From an uncultured Oscillibacter sp. (GTDB lineage Bacteria > Bacillota > Clostridia > Oscillospirales > Oscillospiraceae), in contig CAJTVF010000025.1 in NCBI GenBank assembly GCA_910579435.1, forward strand, positions 1 through 34,269: a stretch of DNA of 34,269 nt, read 5' to 3'. The stretch's first letter is position 1, and every line of letters begins with the position of its first letter. Below, piece after piece: positions 14,180 through 22,958 of the stretch. The position numbers and the translations under genes were made by a program. The notes under the pieces are model-generated. The model had not been told where the DNA came from. It saw only the letters and a list, made by a program, of their open reading frames with translations, and did not search any database.

Positions 14180-15925
14180 ATGGATATTTTTTCCCTGTTT
14201 ACCCTCTGCGGCGGCCTGGCCTTCTTCCTCTACGGCATGACCACCATGTCCAAGAGCCTGGAGAAGATGGCCGGCGGCCGGCTGGAGCGGCTTTTGAAGC
14301 GCATGACCTCCAACCCCGTGAAGGGCCTGCTCCTGGGCGCGGGCATCACCATCGCCGTCCAGTCCTCCTCGGCGGTGACGGTGATGCTGGTGGGCCTGGT
14401 GAACTCCGGCGTCATGGAGCTGGGCCAGACCATCGGCGTCATCATGGGCTCCAACGTGGGCACCACGCTGACGGCGTGGATTCTGTCCCTCACCGGCATC
14501 GAGAGCGAGAGCGTGTTTTTGAATCTCCTGAAGCCGGAGAACTTCTCCCCTCTCTTCGCCCTGGCGGGCATCCTGCTCATCATGGGGTCCAAGCGCCAGC
14601 GGCGGCGGGACGTGGGACGCATCCTCATTGGCTTCGCCATTTTGATGTCCGGCATGGAGATGATGAAGAACTCCGTCAGCCCCCTGGCGGAGCTGCCGGG
14701 CTTCTCGGACCTGCTGACGGCCTTCCGCAATCCCCTGCTGGGCGTGGCCGTGGGCGCGGTGTTCACCGGGGTCATCCAGTCCTCGGCGGCCTCCGTGGGC
14801 ATTTTGCAGGCCCTGGCCCTCACCGGGTCCATCACCTACGGCGTGGCCATCCCCATCATCATGGGCCAGAACATCGGCACCTGCGTCACGGCGCTGATCT
14901 CCTCCATCGGGGTCTCCCGGGGAGCAAAGCGGGTGTCCGTCATCCACATTGCCTTTAATGTCATCGGCACGGCCATCGGCCTTATCGTCTTCTGCGGCGG
15001 GGACCTGCTGTTCCACTTCCCCTTCATGGACTCCACCGTGGGGGCCGTGGGCGTGGCACTGTGCCACACGGTTTTCAACATCGGCACCACCGCCCTGCTG
15101 CTGCCCTTCTCCCGCCAGCTGGAATGGCTGGCGCGGTCGGCTGTCAAGGAAGAGGACAAGACTCCCCAGTTCGCCTTCCTGGACCCCCTGCTGCTCCGCA
15201 CCCCCGGCGCGGCGGTCAGCGAGTGCGCCGCCATGACCTGCGAGATGGGGGCCCTGGCCCGGAAAAGCCTGCTGGCCTCTCTGGGGCAGCTGTCCAAGTA
15301 TAACGGGAGCCTGGAGGCGGAGCTCCTGGAGAATGAGGACAAGCTGGATATCTACGAGGACCGCCTCAGCGGTTACCTGGTGCAGATTTCCCAGCACGGC
15401 CTCTCCATGGAGGACATCCACACGGTGGCCCGGCTGCTCCACGCCATCGGGGACTTTGAGCGCATCGGGGACCACGCCCTGAACATCCAGGAATCCGCCC
15501 GGGAGCTCCACGAGAAGGGCCTCAGCTTCTCCGGCGCGGCGGAGGCGGAGCTCCAGGTGCTGGAACGGGCCCTGGAGGAAATCCTCACCGCTGCGGTGGA
15601 CTGCTTCCGGGCCGACGACCCCGCCGCCGCCAAGCTGGTGGAGCCCCTGGAGGAGACCATCGACCGGCTCACCGACGAGATTCGGGCCCGGCATATCCAC
15701 CGGCTCCAGAGCGGAGAGTGTACCGTGCAGCTGGGCTTTATCCTGGGCGATTTGCTGACGAACCTGGAGCGGGTATCCGACCACTGCTCCAACATCGCCG
15801 TCTGCGTCATCGAGGAGCGGGAGGACCACGACGAGCGGCGCCACGGCTATCTCCATGATTTCAAGGCCGCCGGGGAGTTCGCCGAGACGCTGGACAAGGA
15901 CCTGGAGAAATACAAGCTGCCCTGA
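14180..15925 (+). CDS. Na+/phosphate cotransporter (PNaS/NptA family) with a C-terminal PhoU-like domain
   Basis: 581 residues. Two inverted membrane repeats carry the QSSS-type motifs: IAVQSSSAVTVMLV near residue 60 and GVIQSSAASVGIL near 199, each followed by GSNVGTTLTA or GQNIGTCVTA. This is the fold of sodium-driven phosphate transporters such as YjbB. Residues from about 345 to the end form the helical PhoU domain (GDFERIGDHALNI, LERVSDHCSNIAV), which in relatives senses or tunes transport. The ATG has GTGAGGAG upstream with 7 bases spacing; the GTG 15 bases earlier is part of that ribosome site. The next gene follows after 14 bases. Confidence 0.92.
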   Translation: MDIFSLFTLCGGLAFFLYGMTTMSKSLEKMAGGRLERLLKRMTSNPVKGLLLGAGITIAVQSSSAVTVMLVGLVNSGVMELGQTIGVIMGSNVGTTLTAWILSLTGIESESVFLNLLKPENFSPLFALAGILLIMGSKRQRRRDVGRILIGFAILMSGMEMMKNSVSPLAELPGFSDLLTAFRNPLLGVAVGAVFTGVIQSSAASVGILQALALTGSITYGVAIPIIMGQNIGTCVTALISSIGVSRGAKRVSVIHIAFNVIGTAIGLIVFCGGDLLFHFPFMDSTVGAVGVALCHTVFNIGTTALLLPFSRQLEWLARSAVKEEDKTPQFAFLDPLLLRTPGAAVSECAAMTCEMGALARKSLLASLGQLSKYNGSLEAELLENEDKLDIYEDRLSGYLVQISQHGLSMEDIHTVARLLHAIGDFERIGDHALNIQESARELHEKGLSFSGAAEAELQVLERALEEILTAAVDCFRADDPAAAKLVEPLEETIDRLTDEIRARHIHRLQSGECTVQLGFILGDLLTNLERVSDHCSNIAVCVIEEREDHDERRHGYLHDFKAAGEFAETLDKDLEKYKLP

Positions 15926-15939
15926 ACGATGGAGGCCCT

Positions 15940-16413
15940 ATGGAAACCGTGACCGATTATCAGCTGATCGAACGCTATTTAAGGGACCCGGCGGCGGAGA
16001 AAGAACGCTTTTGGATGAGCCCGGCGGTGTTCTGGTTTGACTGGCGGGAGTACGACGAGGACATCGTCCGCTGTGTCAGCGAAAGCCTGCCGGAAAGCGC
16101 CCGCTTTGCCTTTGAACTTCGGGACAGCCCCCTGCCCAGGGGATTTGACATCCTGTTGAAGCGAGGAAAAACCACTGCGGCCATCCCCTACGCCCCGGAC
16201 CGGATGGACCGGGACACGACGCTGCGGGCCCTGCAGGCGTTTCTCGCGCCGGACTGGCAGCTCCGCTGCTTTGTGCCCTCCAAAGGGGACGATACCCTGG
16301 GCTTCTGCCTCCTCTCCGCAGCGGAGTGGAGAGAGCTGGAAGCGGCCTTCGGCTCCCGGGCCGTGGCCCGGCACTTCCAGCCCATTGGACCGAAAAGCCG
16401 CATCTTTGGATAA
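15940..16413 (+). CDS. Conserved-looking hypothetical protein, 157 residues
   Basis: I do not recognise the family. It has no signal peptide or membrane segment. It is rich in Trp/Phe and acidic residues near the N-terminus (ERFWMSPAVFWFDWREYDED), and the C-terminus is basic (GPKSRIFG). GGAGG lies five bases before the ATG, and it follows the Na/Pi symporter by 14 bases, so the two share a transcript that ends at the terminator at 16421. Codon use resembles that of its neighbours, which supports a real gene. Confidence 0.75.
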   Translation: METVTDYQLIERYLRDPAAEKERFWMSPAVFWFDWREYDEDIVRCVSESLPESARFAFELRDSPLPRGFDILLKRGKTTAAIPYAPDRMDRDTTLRALQAFLAPDWQLRCFVPSKGDDTLGFCLLSAAEWRELEAAFGSRAVARHFQPIGPKSRIFG

Positions 16414-16420
16414 GGTTAAG

Positions 16421-16463
16421 AAAAGAGCCCTCCGGAGCGTTAAGCGCTCCGGAGGGCTCTTTT
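16421..16463. terminator. Bidirectional terminator between convergent units
   Basis: A perfect 19-bp stem (AAAAGAGCCCTCCGGAGCG and its complement) with loop TTAAG. A and T runs on both sides serve the 157-residue gene from the left and the M23 gene from the right. Confidence 0.9.
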
Positions 16464-16476
16464 GGGTTTTTCTGCG

Positions 16477-18312
16477 TTACAGGTAGTTCAGCGGGTTTCG
16501 GGCCACGCCGTTGAGGCGGATTTCAAAGTGGCAGTGGTTTCCGGTGGAGTTGCCGGTGGAGCCCGCCCGGGCGATCTGCTGGCCCTTGTAGACCTTCTGG
16601 CCCACGGAGACCGTCAGGCTGCTGTTGTGGCCGTACCGGGTCACGTAGCCGTTTCCGTGGTCGATCTGGACCAGATAGCCGTATCCGCTCATCCATCCGG
16701 CGTAGGTGACGGTGCCGCCGTCCGCGGCGTAGATGGGCGTCCCTCTCGGGACGGCGATGTCGATGCCCTTGTGGTTGGTGGACCCGATGCCGCCGGGGGA
16801 GCTCCGCCCGCCGAAACGGGAGGTGATGCGTCCCGTGGTGGGCCAGCGGAAGCTGCCGGTGGGCAGCCAGGTGGGCCGGTCCTTCGTGCCCTGGAGACGG
16901 TGCTCCGTGACGGGCTGGCGAAGGGTGACGCTGGAGAGGACCGTCCGCTCGATCTCCGTGCCGTTGACATAGGTGACGTTGGCCACCGTGTCCGCCGCGC
17001 CGAACTGGCCGGGGGAGGTCACTTTATAATCGCCCTTGTAAAGGTCGGCGCTGTCCGTGTACTCCACGTCGAAGGCCACGCTGTCCACGTACCGCTCCTG
17101 CTGGACCACGGTCATGGTCAGGTAGGGCACGGAGGCGGACATGGTGAGGATTTCGCCGATTTGCAGCTTGTTGATGTCGTAGCCGGGGTTCAGGGCCAGC
17201 AGCTCGTTGGAGGTGAGGCCGTGGTCCTCGGCGATCTCGGACCAGGTGTCCCCCTTGGCCACCGTGTAGGTGACCTCGGCGGTCTTGGTGCTGTAAAGGG
17301 TCTCCGCCAGGAAGCCCAGGTTCATCAGGCTGTCGGTGGCGACAAACTCCTCCTTCACTTCCACGTTCTCGGCGAAGGAGACGGAGATGGTGCCCTCGTT
17401 GGTGGCGGAGAGCTGGATCTGCTCCAAAAGCTGCTCCAGCGCCCCCTTGTAGGGCGTGGTGCCGATGCGCTCTCCGTCCACGTACAGGCAGTATGCGGCG
17501 GTGACCATGCCCACCTCCTGGCTCAGCTCCTCCTCGTAGGTCTCCTTGTCCACCAGGTCCTGTCGGCGGAGCAGGCCGGAGGAGTATTGAATCAGGGAAT
17601 CGTCGATGGTGAAGCTTCGGCCCAGGGTCTGGGCGGTGACCCGTTCCAGCTCGGTCCGGGCCTCCTCGGCCTCCGCCTCGCTGGAGAGGGAGCCCAGCAC
17701 CTTCCCGTCATAGGTGACGGTGACGCCGTTGGTATAGGTGGAGACGAACAGCACCGCCGCCGCCGCCACGCAGCCTCCCGCCAGGAAGACGGCGGGGTGA
17801 ATCCGCCAGCGGTGCTTTTTCTGGGCGCTCTGGGCACTCTTCTGCCGGGAGGCGCTGTTCTTTTGCAGCACCCGCTCCTGGAGGAGGCTGGCCCACATGG
17901 GCAGCAGCCCCCAGAAAAACAGCATCAGCTGAATGGGCAGCCGCTCGGACTCCGGGAAGCGGTGGGCCTTGTTCTCCCGGACGATGCGCCGCCAGCGGCG
18001 GCGGAAGTGCAGGCGCTTTTCGGCGATGGCCTGCCGGGGGGAACGGTTCTCCCGCCGTTCCGGCGGGCGGGGCTTCCTGGGGGCGGCGCTCCGGCGCTCC
18101 CGGCTGCGGGAGGAGGAGGCGCGGCGGCGCTCCGGGGGCCGGCGTTCGCCCTCCTCCGGCTCCCAGTCCCGGATGGAGGGAGGGAGGTCCCAGTCCTTCC
18201 AGGGGCTCCAGCCCTCCGGAAAGTCCTCCCGCTCTCCGGCGGTTTCCGGCTTTGGCCTGCCGCCCTGGGAGGGCGGGGCCTGGACGGTGGTTTTTTTCCT
18301 GTCTTCGCTCAT
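16477..18312 (-). CDS. Cell-wall hydrolase: LysM - G5 - peptidase M23 (LytM/NlpD type)
   Basis: 611 residues. The cytoplasmic N-terminus (about 1-165) is Pro/Arg-rich and strongly basic, with a hydrophobic patch near 125-143. A transmembrane helix lies at about 172-192. An extracellular linker is followed by LysM (about 345-390: YTVAKGDTWSEIAEDHGL), G5 (about 394-475) and M23 (about 495-611). Zinc-site residues are visible: NHKGID (His near 513, Asp near 517) and HCHFEIRLNG near the end. It should cleave peptide cross-links in peptidoglycan from a membrane-anchored position. SD GGAG precedes the ATG. Divergent from pta, with its own promoter. Confidence 0.93.
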   Translation of the reverse strand: MSEDRKKTTVQAPPSQGGRPKPETAGEREDFPEGWSPWKDWDLPPSIRDWEPEEGERRPPERRRASSSRSRERRSAAPRKPRPPERRENRSPRQAIAEKRLHFRRRWRRIVRENKAHRFPESERLPIQLMLFFWGLLPMWASLLQERVLQKNSASRQKSAQSAQKKHRWRIHPAVFLAGGCVAAAAVLFVSTYTNGVTVTYDGKVLGSLSSEAEAEEARTELERVTAQTLGRSFTIDDSLIQYSSGLLRRQDLVDKETYEEELSQEVGMVTAAYCLYVDGERIGTTPYKGALEQLLEQIQLSATNEGTISVSFAENVEVKEEFVATDSLMNLGFLAETLYSTKTAEVTYTVAKGDTWSEIAEDHGLTSNELLALNPGYDINKLQIGEILTMSASVPYLTMTVVQQERYVDSVAFDVEYTDSADLYKGDYKVTSPGQFGAADTVANVTYVNGTEIERTVLSSVTLRQPVTEHRLQGTKDRPTWLPTGSFRWPTTGRITSRFGGRSSPGGIGSTNHKGIDIAVPRGTPIYAADGGTVTYAGWMSGYGYLVQIDHGNGYVTRYGHNSSLTVSVGQKVYKGQQIARAGSTGNSTGNHCHFEIRLNGVARNPLNYL

Positions 18313-18393
18313 GAGGTCTCCTTGTATTTGGCCCTCCCTGGGAATGGGAGAGGCGGGATGTCCTGAAAAAGTTACAATTTGTTACCAATACCT

Positions 18394-18422
18394 ATCATAC
18401 CGCTTTTTTCGCTCTCCGTCAA
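18394..18422 (-). promoter_or_regulatory. Promoter of the M23 hydrolase gene
   Basis: Minus strand: -35 TTGACG, 17-base spacer, -10 TATGAT, about 80 bases before the ATG. The rest of the 18313-18650 gap holds only this and the pta promoter. Confidence 0.65.
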
Positions 18423-18575
18423 GCCCCGGGAGGGGCAAAAAAACGGGAGTCTTCCGGGGTTTTCCGGTGGTTTCGACGGAAAGCGCCCCGAAGCGGCGGC
18501 TCCAGTGTGCCACAATGGGACTGGAAATTGGTGACAGAACCGTAAATTTTTATGGGGAATCTCCAAAATTTTGGA

Positions 18576-18603
18576 TTGACCGGGGCGGGCAATGGTGTAT
18601 AAT
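18576..18603 (+). promoter_or_regulatory. Promoter of pta
   Basis: -35 TTGACC, 16-base spacer, -10 TATAAT, about 46 bases before the pta ATG. Confidence 0.65.
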
Positions 18604-18649
18604 GGGGGTATGATATCTCAGCAGACGCTGTACATCTGGAGGAAAAGAC

Positions 18650-19630
18650 ATGTTTGAATTTCTCATCAAAAAGCTGAAAGCCCATCCCCGCAAGATCGTG
18701 TTCACCGAGGGCACCGACCCCCGCATCCTGGAGGCCGCCGCCCGCCTGCTGTCCGCCACGTTCCTGATGCCCGTCCTGATCGGAAACCGGGAGGAGATCC
18801 TGGCCGCCGCCGAGGAAGTGGGCTTCAATGTCAAGGGCGCGGAGATCCTGGACCCCGAGACCTTTGAGGACATGGACAAGATGGTGGCCGAGATGGTAAC
18901 CCTCCGCAAGGGCAAGATGACCGAGGAGCAGTGCCGCGCCATGCTGAAGCAGGGCAACTACTTCGGCACCATGCTGGTGAAGATGGGCTACGCCGACGCC
19001 CTCCTGGGCGGCGCCACCTACTCCACCGCCGACACCGTCCGCCCCGCCCTCCAGCTCATCAAGACGAAGCCGGGCTGCAAGATCGTCTCCAGCTGCTTCA
19101 TTCTGGTCCGTCCCTCCGCCACCGGCGACCCGGACGTGTTCGCCATGGCGGACTGCGCCATCAACATCAAGCCCTCTGAGGACGAGCTGGTGGAGATCGC
19201 CGTGGAGACCGTCCAGACGGCCCGGACCTTCGGCATCGATCCCAAGGTGGCGTTCCTCAGCTACTCCACCCACGGCTCCGGCGCCGGTGAGGACGTGGAG
19301 AAGATGCACAATGCCTGCGAGAAGGCGAAGTTCGCCCTGCCCGGCGTGGTGGTGGACGGCGAGCTCCAGTTCGACGCCGCCGTGTCTCCCCGTGTGATGA
19401 AGACCAAGTGCCCCGACTCCCCTGTCCACGGACAGGCCAACACCTTCATCTTCCCCGACATCAACGCGGGCAACATCGGCTATAAGATCTGCCAGCGCAT
19501 GGGCGCCTTTGACGCCTACGGCCCCATTCTCCAGGGCCTCAACGCCCCCATCAACGACCTGTCCCGGGGCTGCAACGCCCAGGAGGTCTACTCCATGGCC
19601 ATCATCACTGCCGGCCTCTGCGAGGACTAA
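18650..19630 (+). CDS. pta: Phosphate acetyltransferase
   Basis: 326 residues, the length of the short clostridial type. It interconverts acetyl-CoA plus phosphate with acetyl phosphate plus CoA, the step before acetate kinase and ATP. Signatures: FTEGTDPRILEAA near the N-terminus, LSYSTHGSGAG, VDGELQFDAA, and FPDINAGNIGYK followed by PINDLSRGCNAQEVY. GGAGG lies 8 bases before the ATG. It is a single-gene unit; ackA is not adjacent, unlike in many relatives. A butyryl-type phosphotransferase is possible but the motifs favour Pta. Confidence 0.93.
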   Translation: MFEFLIKKLKAHPRKIVFTEGTDPRILEAAARLLSATFLMPVLIGNREEILAAAEEVGFNVKGAEILDPETFEDMDKMVAEMVTLRKGKMTEEQCRAMLKQGNYFGTMLVKMGYADALLGGATYSTADTVRPALQLIKTKPGCKIVSSCFILVRPSATGDPDVFAMADCAINIKPSEDELVEIAVETVQTARTFGIDPKVAFLSYSTHGSGAGEDVEKMHNACEKAKFALPGVVVDGELQFDAAVSPRVMKTKCPDSPVHGQANTFIFPDINAGNIGYKICQRMGAFDAYGPILQGLNAPINDLSRGCNAQEVYSMAIITAGLCED

Positions 19631-19649
19631 CTTTTTCAGGTGAAGAAAA

Positions 19650-19688
19650 AACGCCCCCTGGTGGAATGGATTCCATCAGGGGGCGTTC
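19650..19688. terminator. Terminator between pta and the patatin gene
   Basis: ACGCCCCCTG-G-TGGAAT pairs with ATTCCA-T-CAGGGGGCGT. On the minus strand it is followed by six T, so it ends the envelope operon; on the plus strand the U-run is poor. Confidence 0.75.
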
Positions 19689-19689
19689 C

Positions 19690-20547
19690 TTATTCCTGTG
19701 TCCAAAATTCCCGAATCCGGTCCAGCTCCCGCCGTCCGTCGAAATAGCCCTCCTGCCACAGCGCCCGGAGGGTGTCCAGGTCCTTCTCCGTCCGGGAACA
19801 GCCCAGGGTGTCCTTTGGGGCGATGACCAGGGCCCGGCCCTGGCGCTCCAGGCCGAACAGCGCCTCCCGGCAGGCGTTGTACCGCTCCGACCGGGTCCGC
19901 ATGGTCTCCTGAAAGTTGGGATACCGCTTGAACGCCCGGGCGGCGACCTGGTCGGACCGGCCGGGCTTCTTATAATAGTCCCGCTCCCGGGTCAGCACCA
20001 CGACGACCCGGTCGCAGCCCTCCCGGAAGGCCCGCCGCCAGGGGATGGCATCGGCACAGCCGCCGTCCAGGTAGGGCTGGCGGCCGATGCGGATGACGGG
20101 GAACATCAGCGGAATGGCGCAGGTGGCCTGGAGCAGCAGGTTGTGCTCGTCCCTCCGGGGCACCGGCAGGTACTCCGCCTCCCCGGTAATCAGGTTCGTC
20201 ACCACCGCCTCCACCCGGCCGGGGTAGGCCTCAAAGGCGTCGTGATCAAAGGGGATCAGCTCGTTGGGGATGGTTTCGTAGGCAAACTTGAGGCCGAAAT
20301 AGGCCCGGTTTTGCGGGGCCGCCAGGTTTCGCCAGCCCATGTAACGCCTGTCGCCCACGTAGTGGCAGACAATTTGCAAATTCCGGCGGCTCTGCCGGGA
20401 GAGGTAGCTGACGCCGTAGGCAATCCCGGCGGAGACCCCCAGGGTGTAGTCCGGCAGGGGCAGGCCGCCGTCCAGGAAGGCGTCGCACACGCCGGAGGAA
20501 TAGATGGTCCGCAGGGCTCCGCCCTCCAGGACCAGCGCGGTTTTCAT
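19690..20547 (-). CDS. Patatin-like phospholipase
   Basis: 285 residues. The Ser-Asp dyad is visible: Ser39 in GVSAG and Asp161 in LDGG, with the oxyanion loop GGALR at residues 9-13. Patatins hydrolyse acyl esters of membrane lipids; bacterial housekeeping members resemble YjjU. It is cytoplasmic, with no signal peptide. It is the last gene of the four-gene envelope operon, 25 bases after the 171-codon membrane protein, with SD GAGGTGAT. A lipid-turnover role fits the neighbouring LTA-synthase-like gene. Confidence 0.9.
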   Translation of the reverse strand: MKTALVLEGGALRTIYSSGVCDAFLDGGLPLPDYTLGVSAGIAYGVSYLSRQSRRNLQIVCHYVGDRRYMGWRNLAAPQNRAYFGLKFAYETIPNELIPFDHDAFEAYPGRVEAVVTNLITGEAEYLPVPRRDEHNLLLQATCAIPLMFPVIRIGRQPYLDGGCADAIPWRRAFREGCDRVVVVLTRERDYYKKPGRSDQVAARAFKRYPNFQETMRTRSERYNACREALFGLERQGRALVIAPKDTLGCSRTEKDLDTLRALWQEGYFDGRRELDRIREFWTQE

Positions 20548-20572
20548 GGTATCACCTCAATAGTTGAAATCC

Positions 20573-21088
20573 TTATCGGTACAGATATTTTTTCAGCTTC
20601 CAGTGCCAGATGCTGGTCAGCCGGGCCAGGGTGGAGTCCGTCAGCAGGAACACCACGTTCCCCGCCGCCAGCAGGGCGGCGTTAAAGTACCAGACGGAAT
20701 CCAGCAGGTCCGCCGTCAGGCCCATGAGCCGCAGGACCAACCCGTAGAGCAGGAGGGCGGCGGCGCTGCACACCGCAATCCGGGCCAGGACCCGCAGGGG
20801 CCGGGAGGGCAGGGCGGCAATTTTGGGCCGGAGGATGGGATACCAGCCGAAAAACAGATAGACAAAGGCGGTCTCCCGGTCCGGCGCCAGCAGAAGGGCC
20901 AGAATGGATACGGCGGCATAGGCCGTCCCGGCGGCCTTGGGGCCCAGCTCCTCCAATACCGGCAGGAGCACGCCCATAGCCAGGATGGGGGCGCAGAAGA
21001 CCGCGCCGGGAATCACGCCCCCCAGGCACAGCAGCACCACCGCCAGGGCCGCCAGCACGCCGCAGAGGGCCAGGGGCCGGGCTCTCAT
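20573..21088 (-). CDS. Small integral membrane protein, 171 residues, unknown function
   Basis: About five hydrophobic helices with short loops and a basic C-terminus (HWKLKKYLYR). There is no motif I can assign. The ATG overlaps the stop codon of the LTA-synthase-like gene as ATGA and AAGGAG lies 6 bases upstream, so the two are translationally coupled. That makes a partner role in envelope polymer export or synthesis plausible, but this is inference. Confidence 0.75.
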   Translation of the reverse strand: MRARPLALCGVLAALAVVLLCLGGVIPGAVFCAPILAMGVLLPVLEELGPKAAGTAYAAVSILALLLAPDRETAFVYLFFGWYPILRPKIAALPSRPLRVLARIAVCSAAALLLYGLVLRLMGLTADLLDSVWYFNAALLAAGNVVFLLTDSTLARLTSIWHWKLKKYLYR

Positions 21089-22953
21089 GGGAGCTCCTTG
21101 TACTGGAGCTTGTAGTAGCTCCACCGCCGCCACTTCCGGAGCAGGTCCTGCTGTTCCGGGCCCGGCTCTCCGGTAAGGGAGCCGCCGGCCAGCTGATAAA
21201 CGTTTTTCTGCACCACGGGAAGCTCCCGGCGGAGCTGGTTCAGGAAGGAGAACCAGGGGCTTTCCCCGCCCCGGCCCGTCAGCTCCAGTACCGCCGCCCC
21301 CAGAAAACAGGCGGAGACGGTCTCCGGCAGGTCCAGGGCCTCCGCGGCGTTTTCCCAGTCCAGGGCCTCCGCAGCAGCAGCGTTGGCCCAGATGACGAAG
21401 GGGGTCTTATAGGCGGTCAGGTTTTCCTGCCCCTCCGGCCCAGGGGCCACATCCAGCCCCAGCTGCTTGTAGCCCAGCATGTCGTTCCCCAGGTAGGGCA
21501 GGTGGTCCCCCCAGTAGACCAGGACCACGGGTTCCTCCCGGGCGTCGAAATACCTCCACAGGCGGCCCAGCATGGCGTCCGCGTCCCGGAGGCCCTCCAC
21601 GTAAACGCTGAGAAGCGTCTCCACCTCCGCCGAGAGGCCGGAAATCCCCGTGGGGGGGAAGGCGTAGTCCGGCCCGTACTTGTCGGCGGTGTAGGACATG
21701 TGGTTCTGGATGGTGGTGGTGAAGTGGAAGAGGGGGCCCTCCGCCTGTTCAAAGGCGTCTTCAATGAGGCCCGCGGCGTAGTCGTCGGTAACCCAGCGGC
21801 CCTTGTACTCCGGGTTCTCCATGTCCCCTACAAACCGGGTTTCCTCCGCGCCGAACCAGCGGTAGACGTTTTCCCGGTTGTAAAACCAGTTGTCTCCCGG
21901 GTGGTAGAAGGAGGTCTCATAGCCGTCGTTCCCAAAGACCCGGAACAGGCTGTCCAGGTCCCGGTTCACCACCCGCATGGCGGAGGTGGTGGAGGCGGAG
22001 AGGGCGTTGGTCTGCATCCCGGTCAGCACATCGAATTCCGTATTCGCGGTGCCTCCGGCGAAGCCGGGGACCAGCACGTGGCCGCTGAGGGCGTGGGGGT
22101 CCTCTTGGAGGGCGTGGAGGTTGGGCAGGGGGTCGTTCGCCCCGCTGCAGGCGAAGGCCGGGGCGTCGGTGATGTCGGAAAACGCCTCGTTCATCACCAT
22201 GACGACGCTGACGGCCTTCCCCTGGCCGGGATGGTCCCCGGTCTCCCAGCCCTCCGCCTCGGCGCGGCTGAAGCCTTCGGGGCGGTCAACAAGATAGGTG
22301 GTGAAGTGGTGGCAGAAGGCGTAGGGGAAACCCAGGTCGTTGAAGACGGAGGGGATGTATTCGGCGTTGCGGACCTGAAAGGACTGGTAGAGGTCCTTGG
22401 AGGCGTAAAGGGTGAGGATCAGCCCCGTCAGAGCCGCCAGAGCGGCGGCGGCGCCCAGGAGGCTCCCCGCCCAGCCCCGGAGCTTCTCCGCCGGGAAGGG
22501 CTCACAGCCAATCAGGAAGCCCAGCGCAAGCAGGGCGGCGGTCACCAGGACCACCGCCGCGATCTGCGGGAGGGGAAAGCGGATGTCATAGCTCTCCAGG
22601 GCGCTGCCCACCTCCTTGAGCAGGGCGAAGTCCCGGGGGAACACCGGCTCGTCCCGGACCTCCAGTTTCAGCCGGTTGGCGATGGACAGGGCTCCGGCGG
22701 CCAGATTCACCAGCGCCGCGCCGAAGAAGACGCTGCGAAACAGCGCCGCCGCCGCCAGGATCAAAAGGCCGATGGGCAGGGCGTTTAAAACGATCAGCAG
22801 GGGCTGGCGGAGAAAGCCGGACAGCAGCTCCCGGAAGGAGTTCGGCTGGCACCAGAGGGCCAGCAGGGTGATTCCCCCGGACAGCAGCACCGCCGCGAGA
22901 AGGGACTGGGGCAGGGAGAGGCGGTATCGGGGGGATAAAAACGGATTCTTCAA
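21085..22953 (-). CDS. LTA-synthase-like sulfatase-fold membrane enzyme (LtaS family)
   Basis: 622 residues. The N-terminal five or so helices occupy about residues 10-200 and the extracellular alkaline-phosphatase-fold domain follows. Expected catalytic positions are present: Glu256 (VMNEAFSD), nucleophile Thr302 (GGTANTEF), His418 (QNHMSY) and Asp483/His484 (WGDHLPY), close to the numbering of S. aureus LtaS. The family transfers glycerol phosphate from phosphatidylglycerol onto a growing chain; some members modify other glycopolymers. I chose the TTG start because AAGGAG lies 7 bases upstream; the GTG just before it falls inside that site. Five bases after the rhomboid-like gene. Confidence 0.9.
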   Translation of the reverse strand: MKNPFLSPRYRLSLPQSLLAAVLLSGGITLLALWCQPNSFRELLSGFLRQPLLIVLNALPIGLLILAAAALFRSVFFGAALVNLAAGALSIANRLKLEVRDEPVFPRDFALLKEVGSALESYDIRFPLPQIAAVVLVTAALLALGFLIGCEPFPAEKLRGWAGSLLGAAAALAALTGLILTLYASKDLYQSFQVRNAEYIPSVFNDLGFPYAFCHHFTTYLVDRPEGFSRAEAEGWETGDHPGQGKAVSVVMVMNEAFSDITDAPAFACSGANDPLPNLHALQEDPHALSGHVLVPGFAGGTANTEFDVLTGMQTNALSASTTSAMRVVNRDLDSLFRVFGNDGYETSFYHPGDNWFYNRENVYRWFGAEETRFVGDMENPEYKGRWVTDDYAAGLIEDAFEQAEGPLFHFTTTIQNHMSYTADKYGPDYAFPPTGISGLSAEVETLLSVYVEGLRDADAMLGRLWRYFDAREEPVVLVYWGDHLPYLGNDMLGYKQLGLDVAPGPEGQENLTAYKTPFVIWANAAAAEALDWENAAEALDLPETVSACFLGAAVLELTGRGGESPWFSFLNQLRRELPVVQKNVYQLAGGSLTGEPGPEQQDLLRKWRRWSYYKLQYKELP

Positions 22954-22958
22954 AGGGT

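Noticed and set aside
16462..18366. Long open frame on the plus strand opposite the M23 hydrolase
   Set aside because: It is a reverse-frame shadow; the minus strand carries intact LysM, G5 and M23 motifs.
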